Part shown: positions 58,899 to 64,000 of the stretch, in pieces | Position numbering within the stretch: position 1 is the first letter of the stretch | How the letters are laid out: each line of letters begins with the position of its first letter | Source: Gnetum montanum | Taxonomy: Eukaryota > Streptophyta > Gnetopsida > Gnetales > Gnetaceae | Length of the DNA stretch: 64,000 nucleotides | Direction: 5' to 3' | NCBI GenBank assembly: GCA_015680685.1 | Contig: MNCI01027311.1 | Span: 124,001 to 188,000, forward strand | Notes under the pieces: generated by a model | The model's input: the letters and a program-made list of their open reading frames with translations, nothing else | Database searches by the model: none | Told to the model about the DNA's origin: nothing | Position numbers and translations under genes: made by a program

Positions 58899-60985
58899 TG
58901 AAAACTCATCCTCAAGTTCCTTACAATAATATCAGGAAGGTGTGGAATTATTAAGGGGAATGGAACTAATGGGATGACATGTGAATAGATCATCATTACA
59001 AGACTTGACAAAACTAGTGTTCATGACAACAAGGGTGAACACCTTATTACAATGACATCAAGCCTTAGTTGGTAGCTGAGAAAGAGAGAAAGAGAAAGAA
59101 GTGTTGTTGCTGCCAATGCCAAGATTGTGCCTTTCGTTGTCCATCTGTAAGCGCACCATTGATCTTGCTCCTTACATAGCGGCTTCCAATGCTGCTCCAT
59201 TCCATGTGTTTGCTCCAGATCCAATCCGTTGTTGTATGATCGCCATTTGCACACACAACACAATCTTATATTAGCAAGGGTAAATGAATCATCATGTAAT
59301 TAATACCTTGCTACGATGAAAGTCCATTGGCTAGGTTGTGGTATGGATGATATGGATAGGGAAATATATTAATGATGACTACCGAAGGTGTAGGGGTTAG
59401 GAAGAAAATCAAAAATTTTGGAGCTAGGAGGAAATTGAAAACATCAGGCCCCATACCCCCATGACTAATCGCGAACCTCCGGTAGCGTTAAAATGGAGAA
59501 AGAAAAGGAGTAAGAAAGATAGATAAAAAGGTTCAACTATAACACCAATGAAGTGGATGTCAAGATGGAAATGAACAAAATAAAATTAACTATGAAAATG
59601 TTAAGGGAAATAATTTAACTGGTGCACCAAAGAGGAATGTCAGTGGGTCCTCCCCAAAGCAGGCTCATGTCCTTAACCTACATTCAAAGAGTCCATAGGC
59701 TCCAGGAATGTCAATTGGAACAAGATTTAAAGTCTTAACTGCAAGAATTTACCAAAAAGAAAACAATGCATCTACCAAAATATACACCAATGATACAATC
59801 AGCAATGAGGTGAACAATGGAGAGAAGGGTGGAGAGAAGAGAATGGAGTGGAATCCCAAGAACAAGGTGGTGTACATCCCCTTGTGTATTTCATGATTAA
59901 TGTGACTTAGCAGTTCTCATTTCAACTCTGGCCTCAAGCCAACTACATCTAGTGACTTCACATCAATGCACTTGGCCAAACCATCGACTTGAATAACAAC
60001 AATGCATCTCCAAAAGTCACCACCATTCTGACGAAACAAAGGAGAGAATGGGAAGCGAGAAGGGCCTTAGTTAGAGGGAACACTTTTGGTTCCATAACCA
60101 GTGCTTGTAGCCCAATTTTATTTCTTCTAAGGGGTGTGCTTTGAATTCTCACTTTCTCTTTTTTTTTGTTTTTTTTTATGTTTTTATGCATGAGAACCAC
60201 ACCATACAAAGAATTTTTTATTTTTATTATCTTAGCTTCTGATAATTGGGTAACATTGGAACGGTAAGAAAACTAAAAAAGAAAACATCCAAGCACCCAA
60301 GAGAACAACCAACACAAAAGCATCAAGTTCCCTTGAAGTCACACCCTTTTCAATCCTTGAGTCCTTCTTTAGTTTGAGAAATGCCCAGTCACCGGTTCGT
60401 TAAAGTTCTTATTAGAAGGGGACTGTACATTTCCAAGCCAAGAGAGACCATAGAACTAGGTGGATCGATGGATGGAGTGAACTCATTGCCTGCCATATCA
60501 AAAGAAACATACCTTAGTATCAACATTGTGACTTAAAGGTAAAAATCAAACATTAGCAATCAATAAGAAAAATAGTTCATACCATCGGTCCGAACACTTT
60601 TTGGGTGATGAACTTACAGGGTGGATCACACACACACAAACACACAAAGAATAAAAAAGTATAACAATGTTGTAAAACAAAAACAAGAAAAGTTAAAGAA
60701 ATTTGCAAAATAAAAAGGTGGAAAGAAAAAACATGTAAAACAAAATGTGTTAAACAAAAATGTGTAAAACAAAAACTAAAAGGAACTGAGGGCCCCATAT
60801 GATTAGCATAGGTGGCCATCTCCCCCATGACTGAGTTGTAAGGGAGAGATCCGAAATAATGAGCTCCTGTTTGAATTTCTAAGAAGTGCCCAACTTCTCC
60901 CAATTGATGATCTTAGATTAAGGGGTGGAAGTTGGCGATGCTCATATTCCAATGTATATATGCTTTTGTTATGGGCATGGGTTTT
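58899..60985 (-). other. 3' non-coding part of element F
   Basis: No RT, integrase or envelope-like domain recognised. A CA-rich run lies at 60625-60650. The minus-strand stretch at 60903-60577 (GEVGHFLEIQTGAHYFGS, PYNSVMGEMATYANHM) is a short, possibly formerly coding segment of unknown family. Confidence 0.4.
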
Positions 60986-60989
60986 CTCA

Positions 60990-63774
60990 GTTCATTCCAT
61001 GCACATTTGGTTGCTCCTTTGAGTAGCTGTCAACCATGGGGTGTCTACTACTGGTTGTGTGGTTGCTACATACAGGCATATTTGTTGCAAAGTTTCAAGG
61101 GCACACCTACTACATGGAGGCATTTCCTCCATGTCATCATCCGATGAATCACTGTATGTGATGCATGGAACTTTCCTCTTCTCGATATTTCCATAAATGT
61201 TTATCTTAGAAATTTCCAAGGAAAGATCGTGGATCCTAAGGCATGCATCTACTATGCTTAGCCATGCCCTTCTCATTATAATTGGGAAATCCCCTTCATT
61301 GTTGTCAAGTTCAATCACTAGAAAATCAGCTAGGTAGGACCAACCACCACAGTGGTAATAACATCCTCCACCAATCCCAAGGGAATGGTAATGGACTGGT
61401 TTGCTAGCTCTAGTTGAATGTTGCTCTTCTTAAGTTGGGATAGGTTCCAGGCTTGATACATCTCTCGTGAAATTAAGTTGAATTTGGAACCTGAGTTAAG
61501 AAGAGCTCTATGTGGTTTATTCCCAGTGATCTATAAATAGATTAAGGGAACTCCAGGGTTATTTAGTTTCCTAGGAAGGTGGCCTACCTTGATCCAATCG
61601 ATTACGGTATGTGTTAACATAACCTTATGTGTTAAGCTTTGTTGGATGGAAGGGTGCTCCGAAGTGTTAGATGGTGGAGGAGTGTACATGGGCTCAACCT
61701 CTTGTTGTTGCGAGAGTTTATTTGGGCTTTTGATTTTGAAGAAGGATCTTCTCTTTTTACAGTTGTCAGAACCAGCAGCAGGTTGAATATTTATAGCTCT
61801 CGCAACGTGACGTTGCTGCGGTTGAGGAGGAAGTTTCCCTTGCATTGTTGGAACAGGAGGTGTTATGGGAACTACTTGTGGAAGAGGTGCGAATGGATTT
61901 GGAGGATGGTGTGGGTATGGAGTGTCTCTCGGAGGAGAAGGAGTCCTTTTGAAGTACTCCTGAACATGGTAGTGACGATGGGGAGTTGTGTGACTCATAG
62001 AGTCACTTGGAGAAATTGGCTGCTGCACATAATATCCATATGGTTTTGGCTGCCGGTAAGGGTACTGTTGTGTTGGCGGTAGCATCCCCAATGACTATGA
62101 GAATTGCCACTGCTGATGTTGTCCGATGGGTTGTGGTGGATTTCCACTTGGATAATACGTTAGTGGTTGGTGGAATTGCCTTGGGTTACCTTGAGGATAA
62201 GGTAACCTATAGGGTTTTTTTTGTTGATTAAGTCTTGGATTAAGTGCATACACCCAAGCCTCCTGTAGATGTGAGACGATGGGGCAACATCCCTTAGGAT
62301 GGTCACAATGGTAGATCTCACATCCACCATCATCGTCTATGTCTAAATCCAAAACTACATCGGAGTTAGTGATTTTCCCTTTACCCTTGTTATGTGCAGG
62401 GCCTAAATTTCTCCACTTTGTCTTACCTTTGTCACTACTTTTTTCTACCTTAGACTCTTCTACAATTTTTAAGACAGTCTCAATTTTGGAGTCTAAGGAA
62501 CTCCATACGTCATCTACCTTAGCCGCTATTTCTATTGTGAGCTTTTGAAGTAGCAAGTTCTTTATGTTCACCAACTCTTCGATTGGTGACTCATCCTCCT
62601 CATCATAAAATTTCACTCCCTTCTTTCTAAGGGAGGGATCGTGGTTGTATTCTTCTACACTTTTCCTTTTCCGTAGCTCACCTTCTTCTTTTGCTACTTG
62701 TTCCAACAAGCTATGTACTTCATGGGCTCTAAGTTGTGAGAGTCTTCCTTGGGCATAAGTCCCAATGGTTCTTCTAGTTTCATGCCTTAGCCCATCCACG
62801 ATGTGGTGAAGTTGATTCCACTAAGTGTATCCATGGCCTGGGCAACGATGTAACAATGTGTAGTAGCGGGCCATGGTAGCATCCAAGGGTAGCATACTTC
62901 AGGTTGCAAGTAGGGGCTCATCATGATCATCTCTTTCATGATTCCTGTGATGTTTACTTTGTTCCCTACTCTCCCTATGTCCTTTCCCTTGTCCTCTATC
63001 TTGACCTTCCCATCAAGGTCTCTCATTTTGTCTACCTTTATCCTCTCCATTATGTTCATGATTGCTATGCCCAGATGTGGAAGGAGAGGGTGAGTGATGT
63101 AAATAAGGGAAAGAAGAAGGGGAACCATCACCATGATGATGTTTCTTCCCTTCTCTTCGGCTACTATGGCCCCAATCGTGGTGACGATCTAAGTGCTTGT
63201 CCTTAGCATGAGTGGTTGTTCCCTCTGTGAATAGTTGGTGTTCACAGGCATTAGAACCTAGGATATGTATCATTGATCATAGGTTCTGATACCCTACCTC
63301 CTCACTTTTGTTAAGAGGGGGAACATCATTTGCTAAAGACCCCATTATAAGGGGTTCCTCATCTCCTATTTCACTAAGGATGTGTTGACCTTTGCCCTTT
63401 AACAGTGTATGTTGACTCTCCTACCTTAAGTCCCTCATATGTTGTGCATCTGTGGGATGATAATCCCTCATGTCAAAGTCTTCTGCAACATATTCAACAT
63501 ATAGTTCTTACATGCCAATCTATGCCAAGGCACAGAAGAGCATGTTAGGGACTGATGGATCTGGTGGTAACACGATGTTACCTTGCAAATCTCTCCATCA
63601 CAGCCACTCATCTTGATGGAGGATAAAGGTAAATTTGTGAATATACTCATCAGGATGAGTATAAACTATCTTGTATTGTTTAGGACTTGGATGATTTCAG
63701 CTATGCGTTTTATGTTGCCGATTGTCTCGTGTATGGTCCTTAGGTGGTGAATTGCTCTTATGAGAAGAAGACAT
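60990..63774 (-). pseudogene. Element F gag and aspartic protease
   Basis: Start at 63774 (MSSSHKSNSPPKDHTRDNR). His/Ser-rich segment at 63270-63020. The capsid part at 62860-62095 includes RHETRRTIGTYAQGRLSQL and a long open stretch of 234 codons with an acidic/lysine-rich linker and CEIYHCDHPKGCC, possibly a degenerate zinc knuckle. A Pro/Tyr-rich stretch covers 62091-61700. The protease active site at about 61510-61470 reads LLNSGSKFNLIS, with N where the catalytic aspartate is expected. The end near 61000 shows FPIIMRRAWLSIVDA, the C-terminal protease motif. Relatively few stops, so F is younger than A-C. Confidence 0.78.
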
Positions 63775-63895
63775 TGTTATCTGTGTGCTATTTCACCATT
63801 ATATAAATTTTTTCTTTGATTAACCCAAAGGTTCGTTAAGGCTCACAATGATTTTAGTGATATCCTTTATGTTCTATTTAGCACACAAACACTTA
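63775..63895 (-). other. Leader of element F
   Basis: Non-coding leader between primer-binding site and gag start. Nothing further recognised. Confidence 0.55.
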
Positions 63896-63914
63896 GTCCC
63901 CAGCAAAGGTGCCA
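63896..63914 (-). promoter_or_regulatory. Primer-binding site of element F (tRNA-Asp type)
   Basis: Minus strand TGGCACCTTTGCTGGGGAC, one base after the LTR end. It resembles the Athila-type site TGGCGCCGTTGCCGGGGA, with three mismatches that look like CpG or CHG decay. It would anneal the 3' end of tRNA-Asp to prime minus-strand synthesis. Confidence 0.8.
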
Positions 63915-63915
63915 A

Positions 63916-64000
63916 TGATGAGTGGTGAGGTACCCCTACACTCAACCATACAAAATGCATGTAGCACGCGTGATCCGATCAAACTCTATAGACTAAGTGC
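63916..64000 (-). repeat. 5' LTR of element F (partial)
   Basis: TGATGAGTGGTGAGGTACCC and on, the same as the start of 57873-58882. It runs out of the window. Confidence 0.85.

Larger units (their letters stand above)
57873..64000 (-). mobile_element. Element F: Athila-like gag-protease LTR retrotransposon, partial in window
   Basis: Minus-strand element. Left LTR 57873-58882 (its 3' LTR); its 5' LTR starts at 63916 and leaves the window. TGGCACCTTTGCTGGGGAC immediately inside the 5' LTR matches the tRNA-Asp primer-binding site known from Athila-group elements with a few changes. Gag and protease are recognisable, but no RT, RNase H or integrase lies before the 3' LTR, so it is an internally deleted or non-autonomous member. 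Confidence 0.82.

Noticed and set aside
61531-62091. Proline-rich minus-strand frame as an independent host gene
   Set aside because: It continues element F's gag towards the protease motif and lies between F's LTRs.

Overview
The window looks like heterochromatin-type nuclear DNA of a land plant with a large, transposon-filled genome. The diagnostic families are Ty3/gypsy elements with the extra archaeal-type RNase H of the Tat lineage, an Athila-type gag-protease element primed by tRNA-Asp, and L1-type LINEs. I find no convincing host gene, tRNA or rRNA. I cannot name the species. Almost every reading frame is broken, mostly by TAG, TGA or TAA where CAG, CGA or CAA is expected, which is the decay pattern of cytosine-methylated plant repeats.

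Layout, from outside in. An anonymous repeat (E) lies at 1-371 and 2617-3480, split by a 2.2 kb solo LTR (372-2611, target duplication CTCAT). A related copy of E lies at 56286-57414. Two decayed L1-type LINEs follow at about 3480-6410 and 6600-9009. The second LINE is interrupted in its 3' tail by a large Tat-like retrotransposon on the minus strand, element B (9010-56188, perfect target duplication CTTCT); the LINE tail resumes at 56189-56285. Element B is itself split twice: by element A (20103-38275, plus strand) and by element C (45390-55259, plus strand, inside B's 5' LTR). The right end holds an Athila-like gag-protease element F (57873 to beyond 64000, minus strand).

The most unusual content is a gene carried by both A and B between the protease and the reverse transcriptase, on the strand opposite to the retrotransposon's own genes. 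In both copies it has a TATA-like box about 155 bases before an ATGATG start, eight exons, seven introns with mostly intact GT-AG borders, and exon lengths that agree almost to the base (exon 1: 122/119, exon 4: 1053/1055, exon 7: 821/820 for A/B). The two copies also share diverged but alignable protein sequence. I do not recognise the encoded protein. It is predicted to be about 1000-1100 residues, with a basic stretch, a coiled-coil-like region and an acidic tail in A. Element A is inserted in exon 5 of B's copy.

Degenerate arrays built on the word TTAAACTAGC sit at the module borders of A, B and C: after the protease, around the antisense gene and after the integrase. Element C keeps gag and protease, then one array, then the 3' region, and lacks both the antisense gene and pol. 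That is what a deletion between two arrays would leave.

Within A and B the usual retrotransposon parts are recognisable: LTRs, leader, gag with a degenerate zinc-knuckle-like motif, aspartic protease, reverse transcriptase, RNase H, archaeal-type RNase H, integrase and polypurine tract. All copies in the window appear dead.
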